Positions 21,893 through 29,285 of a stretch of DNA of 29,285 bases are shown piece by piece. A model generated the notes under the pieces. It worked only from the letters and a program-made list of their open reading frames with translations. It was not told where the DNA came from and did not search any database. The stretch is from Enterocola sp045654205. GTDB taxonomy: Bacteria; Bacteroidota; Bacteroidia; Bacteroidales; Paludibacteraceae. Position 1 is the first letter of the stretch; each line of letters opens with the position of its first letter. The stretch is from NCBI GenBank assembly GCA_045654205.1, contig JAZOMZ010000022.1, positions 1-29,285 on the forward strand, in the 5' to 3' direction. The position numbers and the translations under genes are program-made.

Positions 21893-24305
21893 TTTGATAA
21901 CTTATGACATCATTTATTATTGATATAATTGCATTAGAAGTATTTGCTAGATCATTGATACTAATATTCTGAAAATTATCAAAAAATCCAATAGTAGAAA
22001 TAACTCCTTTAAATATTTGTAAAACATTTTTCCCTGTATCATTATGAATCTTTTGTGTTAGAATGCTTTCCCCTTTTGCGTTTTTTCCCATATCATCAAT
22101 AGAATTCACAAAACTTGCACCTGCTATTATCGTGTTTATAATACCATCAGACAAGCCAAATGACATAATACTAGTAACAGCACCAACAGCCCCACAAGTT
22201 GCATATATATCTTCTGGCGTAGTATAATCTACCCATGTTGTTCCACCTGCATGTGACCTGCCATTAGCTATAGATAAATCACTTTCAAATTCTTCAACAA
22301 AATTCCATACTGGATTATGTTGATTTGATTCCAAACCTGGTCGAACATTAGCGGTAATCTCCACTTCAAACATCCCTTGATTATTACAAGTGACAGAAGT
22401 TTGTTGGCAGTTAGCCCATTCATAACCATTCTGACCAATCCATCTATTTACTGAACCTCCTTCTGTTTCTTGTATTTCAATTGCAGAACGCACATTGCGG
22501 TTCTCTGTCCAATCTGAGATGTTATCTACCCTTCTTCCATCTGGATCCACATACTTCACAGGGTTACTCATGCAGTAAACATACGGACTCACCCCAGGAT
22601 ATTTGCTTGCCAATGGGTCCACACCTAACCAAAGTGCTGTGGCAGGGTAGTAATATCTTGCTCCATAGTAGTAAAGGCCTGTTTCGGTGTCGAGTTCTTT
22701 GCCGTTAAAGCGGTATGGGGTTACATTGCGGTATTCGCGGAACATTTCACCGTATGGGGTGTAGGCTGAGTATTGGGCTATTTCTCCATTTATGTCAGTA
22801 ATGTAAGTGCTACTTCCTAAATGGTCTTGGAAGTAGAAATATTGATCTTTTTCTTTATCTCCGTATGAAATATAACTTCCATTTTCATACACACTTTCAC
22901 CAATTTTACTTACCAAACGAGTTGCTCCAGCATAATAATGTTTGGTGTAGCCGTTGTTACTTTCTACAAAGTATGGAGATACGTACGCACTATAACTTTC
23001 TCCAAAATCATATAGTGTTCCTGCTTTTTTACCATTTACAAAACCACTTTGTGCAGAGCCATAACGTTTAAGAACACGCTCTCCTGTGTGGTCGTACGCA
23101 TATGAGTGGAATAAACCTTCTTTTGTATCCACTATGCTACGAAGTTGATTATCTGCGTTCCACTCTAAATCTTTTCCAATGCCATTGGCATCAAGTATAG
23201 AAGTAGGATTACCTGCCGCATCGTATGTGTAATGCATATCACCTATTTGTACAGGTGCATTGGGTTGAATATCACTATTATAGTGGTAGGTGTTATTTTT
23301 AAAGGTTGTAGTGCCCTCAGATGATATACTTTGATTAAATGTGATAGGTGATGACATTTTGTTATACTCCATCGTCATATTATATGAATTTGGAGTATCA
23401 CCAATAGCACCAAAATCATAACCGTTGGCACTTACAAGACGGTTTAACTCGTCGTAGGTATAATTTTGGATATATATGCCATTGTCGTGGATGCTTGTTA
23501 TGTTATCTACCTTGTCATAGTTATAGGTATTTTCAGAAATCTTCTCACTGCCTATATGTAGAGTAGCTAGTTGTAAGCGGTTCTTTTTGTCATAGAAATA
23601 ACGATGCTCTGTATTGTTTCCTAATTTTCTATAAGCAGTTTGACCACTTTCGTGATAGCCAGTTTCTACAAGATATGGGTATACATTTCCGTCTTTTTCT
23701 CCTGTGATTGCCTTAAGCTCTCCGTTAGCATAATACGCATAATCTACCACCTCACCATCTGGGTAGATCATCTTTTGGATACGATTCCAACTGTCATATT
23801 CAAAGGCAGAGGTGTAGGTGTGTACTTTATCTATTTGGTCATCTATCACGATGGTTTTAACCGTTTTCACAACTTCACCCATATTGCCATAGGTGTACTC
23901 TTCACTACCCATAGGGTAACGTACTGAAATTAATCTTCCTTTTTGGAAGTTTTCTGCCGTTTTATCACCGTAAGTATAAATAATACTATCGTTTGGATGA
24001 AGTGAATATGCTACCGATTTAAGTCTCTCAAACTCGTAGTTGTATGAAACCACTTCACCATTTGCAGTGGTACGTGTAAGAATTTGACCTTGTGGGGTAT
24101 ATTCTGCTGTTACTGTACCTGCATCTGGGGTTTTAGTTTCTATGATATTACCTAACATATCATATTTATACGTGCTGATATGCTCATTTGGATGTAACAC
24201 CTCTACCACACGAGAGAGTGCATCATAGGTATTTACTACACGTATAGGCTCACCGTTTACAAGCCTGATTATTGTATTTAATATTTTTCTATATACTCTT
24301 GCCAC
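21882..24305 (-). CDS. Rhs/YD-repeat protein with hydrophobic C-terminal domain
   Basis: The 807-codon frame opens with a GTG inside the 3' end of the ankyrin gene (28-bp overlap) and enters an Rhs core at NGEPIRVVNTYDALSR. YD repeats fill residues 15-450, followed by the Rhs-associated core (FYFQDHLGSS, YRFNGKELDTETGLYYYGARYY) and the border VDPDGRR near residue 588. The last 218 residues are unrelated to the other copies. They include a Cys/Asn-rich part (GQNGYEWANCQQTSVTCNN) and a glycine-rich hydrophobic stretch (about 700-735, CGAVGAVTSIMSFGLSDGI), which could be pore-forming. There is no signal peptide or true N-terminus, so this is a displaced cassette rather than a complete Rhs gene. 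Confidence 0.75.
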   Translation of the reverse strand: MARVYRKILNTIIRLVNGEPIRVVNTYDALSRVVEVLHPNEHISTYKYDMLGNIIETKTPDAGTVTAEYTPQGQILTRTTANGEVVSYNYEFERLKSVAYSLHPNDSIIYTYGDKTAENFQKGRLISVRYPMGSEEYTYGNMGEVVKTVKTIVIDDQIDKVHTYTSAFEYDSWNRIQKMIYPDGEVVDYAYYANGELKAITGEKDGNVYPYLVETGYHESGQTAYRKLGNNTEHRYFYDKKNRLQLATLHIGSEKISENTYNYDKVDNITSIHDNGIYIQNYTYDELNRLVSANGYDFGAIGDTPNSYNMTMEYNKMSSPITFNQSISSEGTTTFKNNTYHYNSDIQPNAPVQIGDMHYTYDAAGNPTSILDANGIGKDLEWNADNQLRSIVDTKEGLFHSYAYDHTGERVLKRYGSAQSGFVNGKKAGTLYDFGESYSAYVSPYFVESNNGYTKHYYAGATRLVSKIGESVYENGSYISYGDKEKDQYFYFQDHLGSSTYITDINGEIAQYSAYTPYGEMFREYRNVTPYRFNGKELDTETGLYYYGARYYYPATALWLGVDPLASKYPGVSPYVYCMSNPVKYVDPDGRRVDNISDWTENRNVRSAIEIQETEGGSVNRWIGQNGYEWANCQQTSVTCNNQGMFEVEITANVRPGLESNQHNPVWNFVEEFESDLSIANGRSHAGGTTWVDYTTPEDIYATCGAVGAVTSIMSFGLSDGIINTIIAGASFVNSIDDMGKNAKGESILTQKIHNDTGKNVLQIFKGVISTIGFFDNFQNISINDLANTSNAIISIINDVISYQNGK
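22570..24240 (-). repeat. Long Rhs core repeat shared by three cassettes
   Basis: This core DNA recurs at 27565-29285 over nearly its full length and at about 20500-21370 for the 3' third, with long identical runs (for example around HLGSSTYITD and RFNGKELDTETG). A short piece recurs at 25917-25960. These blocks are ample substrate for homologous recombination and for assembly collapse. Confidence 0.85.
24220..24305 (-). repeat. 86-bp cassette-junction repeat, copy 2
   Basis: This copy joins the intact 3' end of the ankyrin gene (WQEYIEKY, stop at 24278) to Rhs core DNA. Other copies are at 19024-19109 (86 bp, 5 mismatches), at 25987-26013 (27 bp, identical, ankyrin-tail part only) and at 29248-29285 (38 bp, Rhs part, cut by the window end). 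A more diverged Rhs-part copy is at about 21369-21405. Confidence 0.85.
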
Positions 24306-25138
24306 GAGTCAGGGTATTGTTTTTTGATTCTTTCTAAGATATAATCCTCTATGGGCTGTGCGAAGTAATCAATGTTGTAATATTCTTTTATAAAGTTTAC
24401 AACGGCCATTTTCTCTCGGTGTTTTTCGCTACCCAATGTAAATAAATCTCTACGCATAACTTCTATAGGATACATTAAAGAATCATTTGCATACTTCCCA
24501 ATCGAATGAGTAAAGTCTGCTCCATATTCCAACAACACAAGAACAACTTTATAGTGTTCTTGTATAAGTGCTTCACCTAATGCGCATGCCCCAAACTCAT
24601 CATAATGATTTACATCTGCGCCTGCTCGCAACAATATCTTAACAGATTCAATATCTCCACGTATCGCAGCACCACGTAGTGGTGTGTATCTTGTGCTATT
24701 ACCTTTGCGTCTATCTCCAATCTCTATATCATTTGGATTTGCTCCGTATTCTAAAAGTTTTTCAACGTATTTCTTTCCGAGATTATATTCACATGTTAGA
24801 ATAATAGCAGATGTTCCGTCGTAAGTGTCATATATATTAACGTTTGCGTTGTTTTCTAGTAATGTAATAAAAGATTTATAATCATCATTCCATATTGCTA
24901 ACATTAATAGCGTTTCCCCAAACTTTGGTTCTTGGTAATTAATCAATGTACTATCTTCTTGTATAATAGATTTAATTCTACTTACTCTACCATCTTGAAC
25001 TGCTTTTGCTAATTCCCATGCAGGTGTTTCTTGGAAAAGCCTGTAGTCCCAACCTTTAAGTCTAGTTTTGTCCACTATTATTTCCCTGCAAGAAGATAGT
25101 AGTAAAAATATAATTATTACATAATAAAGACTTTTCAT
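24278..25138 (-). CDS. Ankyrin-repeat lipoprotein, probable immunity protein for the lipase
   Basis: The 286 residues begin with a lipoprotein signal (LLLSSC, Cys17). Ankyrin repeats cover about 46-230, with typical elements such as GETLLMLAIWND, LLEYGANPND, TPLRGAAIRGDIESVKILLRAGADVNHYDEFG and VLLEYGADF. The protein ends DSWQEYIEKY. It starts 2 bp after the lipase-domain stop codon, so it is the probable cognate immunity protein, anchored in a membrane on the periplasmic side. Relics of its last codons occur at two other junctions in the array. Confidence 0.78.
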   Translation of the reverse strand: MKSLYYVIIIFLLLSSCREIIVDKTRLKGWDYRLFQETPAWELAKAVQDGRVSRIKSIIQEDSTLINYQEPKFGETLLMLAIWNDDYKSFITLLENNANVNIYDTYDGTSAIILTCEYNLGKKYVEKLLEYGANPNDIEIGDRRKGNSTRYTPLRGAAIRGDIESVKILLRAGADVNHYDEFGACALGEALIQEHYKVVLVLLEYGADFTHSIGKYANDSLMYPIEVMRRDLFTLGSEKHREKMAVVNFIKEYYNIDYFAQPIEDYILERIKKQYPDSWQEYIEKY

Positions 25139-25140
25139 AA

Positions 25141-25917
25141 TTACTGAACAAAAAAGTTAATACTATGATCTAATGTATAAGAATTGGATTCTACCCCAAT
25201 GTATTTTCCTGGAGCATAGAAGCCTAAGTTTCTTTGTAAATTACTTAGAGGGTCACCACCTAAGCGTATAGAAGTGCCCAAAATGTTCTTTCCTAGAGTG
25301 ATATAATTAGTAATATTATAACAATTCGTATTAGGATTAGACAATGTTTTAATTGTTGCAGGACTTAAACTTGCAGAATTAAACGTAATAGCTTTATGAC
25401 CTGTATTAATAGAGGATAATGCTGCTAATCCACCTCCTAAAGAGTGTCCTACAAATGTAAGTTCTGTATTTCCTATATTTTTAATTAATTCACTAGTATT
25501 TGTAAGTGTATTATCATATTGAGATGACATACCAAATAATTGTAATCCATTCTGTTGCCAATCTTTAAAATCTTCAGTTCCTGTAAAAGCATAGACATAC
25601 TCTGTTTTTCCATCTATAGTACGTTCATATAATTGCGATTTAAAGCCATTATCGCCGTTAGTATAGTTGATTCCAAAATCTCTTTTACTTACTTCCCATC
25701 CTGTATTTTTTAGTCTTTCTTCAACATCATTTGCATCTGTTCCACCATATACATGTTTTGCCATTAATGCAGCTTCTTCTGCAGTTGGTTCTTCGCCGTT
25801 GAAGTCTATGAAGTTTATTGGATTTGAAAAACAGAATGCGTATGGTGACACCCCAGGATATTTGCTTGCCAGTGGGTTCACACCGAGCCAAAGTGCCATA
25901 GGTGTACTCTTCACCAC
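25141..25917 (-). CDS. Orphan Rhs C-terminus with class 3 lipase toxin domain
   Basis: The 258-codon frame (GTG start, or ATG at codon 7) begins at the very end of an Rhs core (ALWLGVNPLASKYPGVSPYAF, NPINFIDFNGEE). It continues as an alpha/beta-hydrolase of the Lipase_3 type: oxyanion motif FTGTEDFKDW at 111-120, nucleophile elbow GHSLGGG with Ser159, a likely acid Asp222 in GGDPLSNL, and His251 in LDHSINFF. All parts of the triad are present, so phospholipase activity is plausible, as for type VI secretion lipase effectors. The Rhs shell needed for delivery is deleted and what is left of it is in another frame, so this is a silent or reservoir cassette. Its partner is the ankyrin lipoprotein 2 bp downstream. 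Confidence 0.75.
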   Translation of the reverse strand: MVKSTPMALWLGVNPLASKYPGVSPYAFCFSNPINFIDFNGEEPTAEEAALMAKHVYGGTDANDVEERLKNTGWEVSKRDFGINYTNGDNGFKSQLYERTIDGKTEYVYAFTGTEDFKDWQQNGLQLFGMSSQYDNTLTNTSELIKNIGNTELTFVGHSLGGGLAALSSINTGHKAITFNSASLSPATIKTLSNPNTNCYNITNYITLGKNILGTSIRLGGDPLSNLQRNLGFYAPGKYIGVESNSYTLDHSINFFVQ

Positions 25918-25986
25918 CCATAGGGTAGCGTACAGAGATTAATCTTCCTTTTTGGAAGTTTTCAGAAAGGCAGATGCATACCTGTC
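25895..25986 (-). pseudogene. Rhs core remnant with internal deletion and frame change
   Basis: On the minus strand a fragment reading ENFQKGRLISVRYPMGGEEY TYG-like core (residues split) is joined at ACCTATGGCA to sequence that in intact copies lies about 430 codons later (ALWLGVDPLA). The joined frames differ: the core frame runs on as TLARCEPTG, while the toxin frame has STPMALWLG. A short block just before it (near 25961-25985) matches neither Rhs core nor the ankyrin tail. Confidence 0.7.
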
Positions 25987-26030
25987 TAATATTTTTCTAT
26001 ATACTCTTGCCACAGGTTAGGATATAATTG
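25987..26030 (-). pseudogene. Relic of the 3' end of an ankyrin-type immunity gene
   Basis: On the minus strand, in a frame not used by the overlapping gene, the sequence reads QLYPNLWQEYIEKY then stop. The ankyrin gene at 24278 ends QYPDSWQEYIEKY then stop, with 27 identical bases in common. The Sel1-like gene has been joined onto this tail and now ends in it out of frame (LTCGKSI). Confidence 0.75.
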
Positions 26031-27034
26031 TATAATACTTTAGACGAAATAGAATCTTTGGGGTTTTCTATTCCATGTATTTGTAATATAGATATTTCTA
26101 ATTCTGCAGGATAATATCCTTGTTCTGCACTTCTTTTAAGGTAAGAAAGTGCAATATAATTAGCTGTAGAATCCATTTCTTTACCTATACTTTCATAAAA
26201 ATCCCTTATCATGCAATACATGTGGTATTGAGCAATGGCTGAATTATGTGTATTTGCCATATAGAAAGTGTACATTGCTTTATTTTCTTCATCGGGACAA
26301 AATTTTATGTAGGTATTATAAGCATTCTGATCACCACACTCAATAAAATAATCCTTTAATAAAGCCAATTCGTCTTGTGTATATGATGAATTTATAGCTG
26401 TTGTATCTATCAAACTATTTATCTGTGCAATTTGATTATTAATTCTCATCCTCCTTTCATTTCTTATTTTCTCTTTCTTATTTTTCTCTCTTTCATTCAT
26501 TTGGGGATATGTTATATTATTTGCAAACCATATTTTTTCTGCTTTTTCTTTTTTACATAGCCTATAAATTATTTCTTTTGCTGCGATTGTGTCCTTGGGT
26601 ATCCATATACCACATAGCAATAGCTTAGACATTTCCCATTTTGCAGAAAATTCTTCTTGTTTTGCACTGTTTTTAAGATATGAAAGTGCAATAGCACTAG
26701 CATTATCTGTAGAATCCATTTCTATGCCTATGTTTTTGTAAAATTCTTTAATCATTTCATACAATTGAAATTGTGCATAGCTATTGTAATAAGTATTTGC
26801 CATGTAGAAAGTGTATATAAACCTATCTTTTCTATTCTTTGAATAAAAGAGATATCTTAAATAGGCTTTAGGATTTCCTTCCCTAATAAAATGCATTTTC
26901 ATAGAATCTAATTTTTCTTGCTTATACGTAGGTGTTATGGTAAATACATCTGAATTGTTATTATCTGCCGTAACACTGCTACTAATCAGCATAATTAGGA
27001 ATGTTAAAATTAGTATGCTATTCTTGGTTTTCAT
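25997..27034 (-). CDS. Exported Sel1-like duplicated protein, probable immunity protein
   Basis: The 345 residues begin with a signal peptide (MKTKNSILILTFLIMLISS). Two homologous halves follow, about 35-165 and 205-335. Each has a YTFYMANT segment, an amphipathic helix ending in FYKNIG/FYESIG, then EMDST, IALSYLK(N/R)SA, and a block ending GIWIPKD/GIENPKD. This pattern resembles Sel1/TPR-type helical repeats. A basic, Glu/Lys/Arg-rich helical linker joins the halves. The gene overlaps the upstream Rhs stop by 17 bp and is the probable partner of the protease-like C-terminus. Its last codons lie in a relic of another gene, so its native C-terminus may be lost. Confidence 0.68.
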   Translation of the reverse strand: MKTKNSILILTFLIMLISSSVTADNNNSDVFTITPTYKQEKLDSMKMHFIREGNPKAYLRYLFYSKNRKDRFIYTFYMANTYYNSYAQFQLYEMIKEFYKNIGIEMDSTDNASAIALSYLKNSAKQEEFSAKWEMSKLLLCGIWIPKDTIAAKEIIYRLCKKEKAEKIWFANNITYPQMNEREKNKKEKIRNERRMRINNQIAQINSLIDTTAINSSYTQDELALLKDYFIECGDQNAYNTYIKFCPDEENKAMYTFYMANTHNSAIAQYHMYCMIRDFYESIGKEMDSTANYIALSYLKRSAEQGYYPAELEISILQIHGIENPKDSISSKVLYNYILTCGKSI

Positions 27035-29285
27035 ATAATTTATTGTATATGGTTTTATATGTCTCTATTGTCTGTTTAGGATTCTTGAATATAGGTTGCT
27101 TTGTTCCTTCAATGCTATCCACTTTTTTCCCTTTGTAATATACATTCCATGTGCCACCATTTTTAACACCTTCTTCCTCCGCAGTTTTTCTTATAACACT
27201 AATTTCCGCAGAAGGAGCAACAATTACTATATCTAATATTTCTGACATTCTTTGGGCAAATCCACCCTCTTTCCCTGTAGAGCAAGAATGCATAATAACT
27301 AATGTGGGTTCAAGTGTAATTTGATTTTCTAAATAAACATCACTTTCGTTAGCTAAGAAATACATAAATTTATCAGTCGTATTAATTTCTTTATCATTTG
27401 CCAAGACAAATCCATTACTATCCCCATGAGCCCATATAGAGACGGAATTGTCATTATCATAATAATTATCTGCACATGTAATCAATACTTTATTATCTTT
27501 TGATTCCTGTGATTCTGAATCTGGATCACCATAATCAACACAAAAAGACTTTATCATCTCTCTTCCATCCGGGTCCACATACTTCACTGGATTGCTCATG
27601 CAATATACATACGGACTCACTCCTGGATATTTACTTGTTAATGGATCAACTCCTAACCAAAGAGCAGTACTTGGAACGTAGTATCTTGCTCCGTAGTAGT
27701 ATAGGCCTGTTTCGGTGTCGAGTTCTTTGCCGTTGAAGCGGTATGGGGTAACGTTGCGGTATTCGCGGAACATTTCGCCGTATGGAGTGTAGGCTGCGTA
27801 TTGTGCAATTTCACCTTTTATGTCTGTGATGTAAGTACTACTTCCTAAATGGTCTTGGAAGTAGAAATATTGGTCTTCTTCTTTATCTCCGTATGAAGTA
27901 TAGCTTTCATTTTCATATACACCTTCACCAATTTTACTTACCAAACGAGTTGCTCCAGCATAATAATGTTTGGTGTAGCCGTTGTTACTTTCTACAAAGT
28001 AAGGGCTAACGTATGCACTGTAACTTTCTCCAAAGTCATACAGTGTACCCATATCCTTGCCATTGTAGTAAGCATTTTGAGCCGTTCCATAGCGTTTTAG
28101 GATACGCTCTCCTGTGTGGTCGTATGCGTATAAGTGGAATAAACCTTCTTTTGTATCCACTATGCTACGCAGTTGATTATCTGCGTTCCATTCTAGGTCT
28201 TTCCCTATTCCACTTGCATCAAGTATAGACGTAGGATTACCAGCTTTGTCGTAAGTGTAACGCATATTACCTATTTGAATAGGTGCATTAGGTTGTAAGT
28301 TAGAATCGTAATGGTATGTGTTATTAGTAGTGAAATTACCCTCTTTTGTAGCAATCATCTGGTTAAACTGTACTGGCGAAGACATCTTGTTATACTCCAT
28401 TGTCATACTATATGAATTTGGAGTTTCACCAATTGCACCAAAGTCATAGCCATTTGCACTTATTAGGCGGTTTAGTTCATCGTAGGTGTAATTTTGGAAA
28501 TAGGTGCTATTGTCATGAATACTAATTATGTTATCAACCTTATCATAGTTATAGGTATTCACCGAAATCTTCGCAGTACCTATGTGGAGCGTAGAAGTTT
28601 GCAAGCGGTCTTTGCAGTCATAGAAATAACGATGTTCTGTGTTATTGCCTAATTTTCTGTAGGCAGTTTGTCCATTTACATTATATCCAGTTTCTACTAG
28701 GTATGGATATGTAATGCCGTCTTTTTCTCCTGTAATAGATTTAAGTTCTCCATTAGAGTAATACTCATAATCTACCACTTCACTATCTGGGTAAATCATC
28801 TTTTGAATACGATTCCAACTATCATATTCAAACTCAGAGGTATATGTGTGAGTGTTTTTTGTAGTCTCATCTATTACGATGCTTTTTACATTTTTTATCA
28901 CCTCACCCATATTACCATAGGTGTACTCTTCACTGCCCATAGGGTAGCGTACAGAGATTAATCTTCCTTTTTGGAAGTTTTCTGCCGTTTTATCACCGTA
29001 AGTATAAATAATACTATCGTTTGGATGAAGTGAATATGCTACAGATTTTAATTTTTCATATTCGTAGTTGTATGAAACTAATTCACCATTAGCAGTGGTA
29101 CGTGTAAGAATTTGACCTTGTGGGGTATATTCTGCTGTTACAGTACCTGCATCTGGAGTTTTTGTTTCTATTATATTTCCTGCCATATCGTACTTGTAAG
29201 TACTGATATGCTCGTTTGGATGCAATACTTCTACCACACGAGAGAGTGCATCGTAGGTATTTACTACACGTATAGGCTCGCCGTT
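27018..29285 (-). CDS. Rhs/YD-repeat protein with caspase-like cysteine protease C-terminus (partial)
   Basis: The frame is open to the window end, so the N-terminus is not visible; 755 codons can be read. YD repeats run from NGEPIRVVNTYDAL to about residue 450, then come the Rhs-associated core (FYFQDHLGSS, NGKELDTETGLYYYGARYY) and the border VDPDGRE near 572. The C-terminal 183 residues contain VSIWAHGDSNG (His620) and LVIMHSCSTGKEGGFAQ (Cys668), then IVIVAPSAE. A His followed about 48 residues later by Cys, each after a hydrophobic strand, is the pattern of clan CD proteases such as the CHAT and C80 families. Processing at the DPDG border and proteolysis in a target cell are the likely mode of action. 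The Sel1-like partner overlaps the stop codon. Confidence 0.75.
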   Translation of the reverse strand, partial: NGEPIRVVNTYDALSRVVEVLHPNEHISTYKYDMAGNIIETKTPDAGTVTAEYTPQGQILTRTTANGELVSYNYEYEKLKSVAYSLHPNDSIIYTYGDKTAENFQKGRLISVRYPMGSEEYTYGNMGEVIKNVKSIVIDETTKNTHTYTSEFEYDSWNRIQKMIYPDSEVVDYEYYSNGELKSITGEKDGITYPYLVETGYNVNGQTAYRKLGNNTEHRYFYDCKDRLQTSTLHIGTAKISVNTYNYDKVDNIISIHDNSTYFQNYTYDELNRLISANGYDFGAIGETPNSYSMTMEYNKMSSPVQFNQMIATKEGNFTTNNTYHYDSNLQPNAPIQIGNMRYTYDKAGNPTSILDASGIGKDLEWNADNQLRSIVDTKEGLFHLYAYDHTGERILKRYGTAQNAYYNGKDMGTLYDFGESYSAYVSPYFVESNNGYTKHYYAGATRLVSKIGEGVYENESYTSYGDKEEDQYFYFQDHLGSSTYITDIKGEIAQYAAYTPYGEMFREYRNVTPYRFNGKELDTETGLYYYGARYYVPSTALWLGVDPLTSKYPGVSPYVYCMSNPVKYVDPDGREMIKSFCVDYGDPDSESQESKDNKVLITCADNYYDNDNSVSIWAHGDSNGFVLANDKEINTTDKFMYFLANESDVYLENQITLEPTLVIMHSCSTGKEGGFAQRMSEILDIVIVAPSAEISVIRKTAEEEGVKNGGTWNVYYKGKKVDSIEGTKQPIFKNPKQTIETYKTIYNKLYENQE
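29248..29285 (-). repeat. Junction repeat (Rhs part) at the window edge
   Basis: The last 38 bases match 24220-24257 and 19024-19061 with one or two differences. Because the window ends inside this repeat, it cannot be told whether this is the main full-length Rhs gene or another truncated cassette behind an immunity gene. An assembly break at the repeat is plausible. Confidence 0.7.

Noticed and set aside
27500..28228. Plus-strand open frames within the Rhs cores (also near 22481-23927)
   Set aside because: Similar frames recur in each core copy only because the minus-strand core is conserved. They have no family resemblance or start signals.
18414..29285. A transposon, integron or phage as the cause of the repeats
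   Set aside because: No transposase, integrase, recombinase, attC-type site or phage gene is present. The repeats are explained by Rhs core homology and gene-tail relics.

Overview
The window looks like an AT-rich chromosomal segment from a member of Bacteroidetes, probably Bacteroidales. The evidence is several promoters of the Bacteroidetes form (TTTG, 19-20 bp spacer, TAnnTTTG), a TPP-riboswitch-controlled TonB-dependent receptor, BspA-type leucine-rich repeats with type IX secretion (T9SS) style C-termini, and YD-repeat/Rhs proteins with lipoprotein immunity partners. No rRNA, tRNA, CRISPR array or transposase was seen. Both edges cut through features: the left edge through a hairpin, the right edge through an Rhs gene inside a repeated sequence.

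Region 1 (1-6171, minus strand) is a probable operon of three exported proteins. A BspA-like LRR protein with carbohydrate-binding-like modules comes first, then a second modular surface protein that shares one module and the C-terminal tail, then a small outer-membrane beta-barrel. A cluster of hairpins and a strong terminator follow.

Region 2 (6172-9165) is regulatory. A roughly 277-nt structured RNA candidate on the minus strand has its own consensus promoter and a terminator, and lies just upstream of the LRR gene. On the plus strand are a very short promoter-plus-hairpin unit, then a perfect promoter and a TPP riboswitch in front of a TonB-dependent receptor, the likely outer-membrane thiamin receptor.

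Region 3 (9166-18280) is mostly housekeeping. It holds an exported alkaline-phosphatase-superfamily protein that seems to have lost its active site, a receiver plus PEP-synthase-like ATP-grasp protein, a hotdog thioesterase, an OmpA-family protein, MiaB, GreA and a HIT-family hydrolase. The greA leader carries a promoter and a terminator-like hairpin.

Region 4 (18414-29285, minus strand) is the most unusual part: a decaying and recombining array of Rhs toxin/immunity cassettes. From upstream (right) to downstream (left) it reads: an Rhs core with a caspase-like cysteine protease C-terminus and an exported, internally duplicated Sel1-like partner; a deleted Rhs core with a class 3 lipase and an ankyrin lipoprotein; an Rhs core with a hydrophobic C-terminus of unknown type and a two-TM partner; a shorter Rhs core with another unknown C-terminus and a YwqK/MORN-type lipoprotein; and a collapsed Rhs remnant with a frameshifted lipoprotein. 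The cassettes are joined by repeats. One 86-bp repeat starts in Rhs core DNA and ends in the 3' end of an ankyrin immunity gene. Relics of that 3' end persist at junctions where the ankyrin gene itself is gone, which records past cassette exchange.
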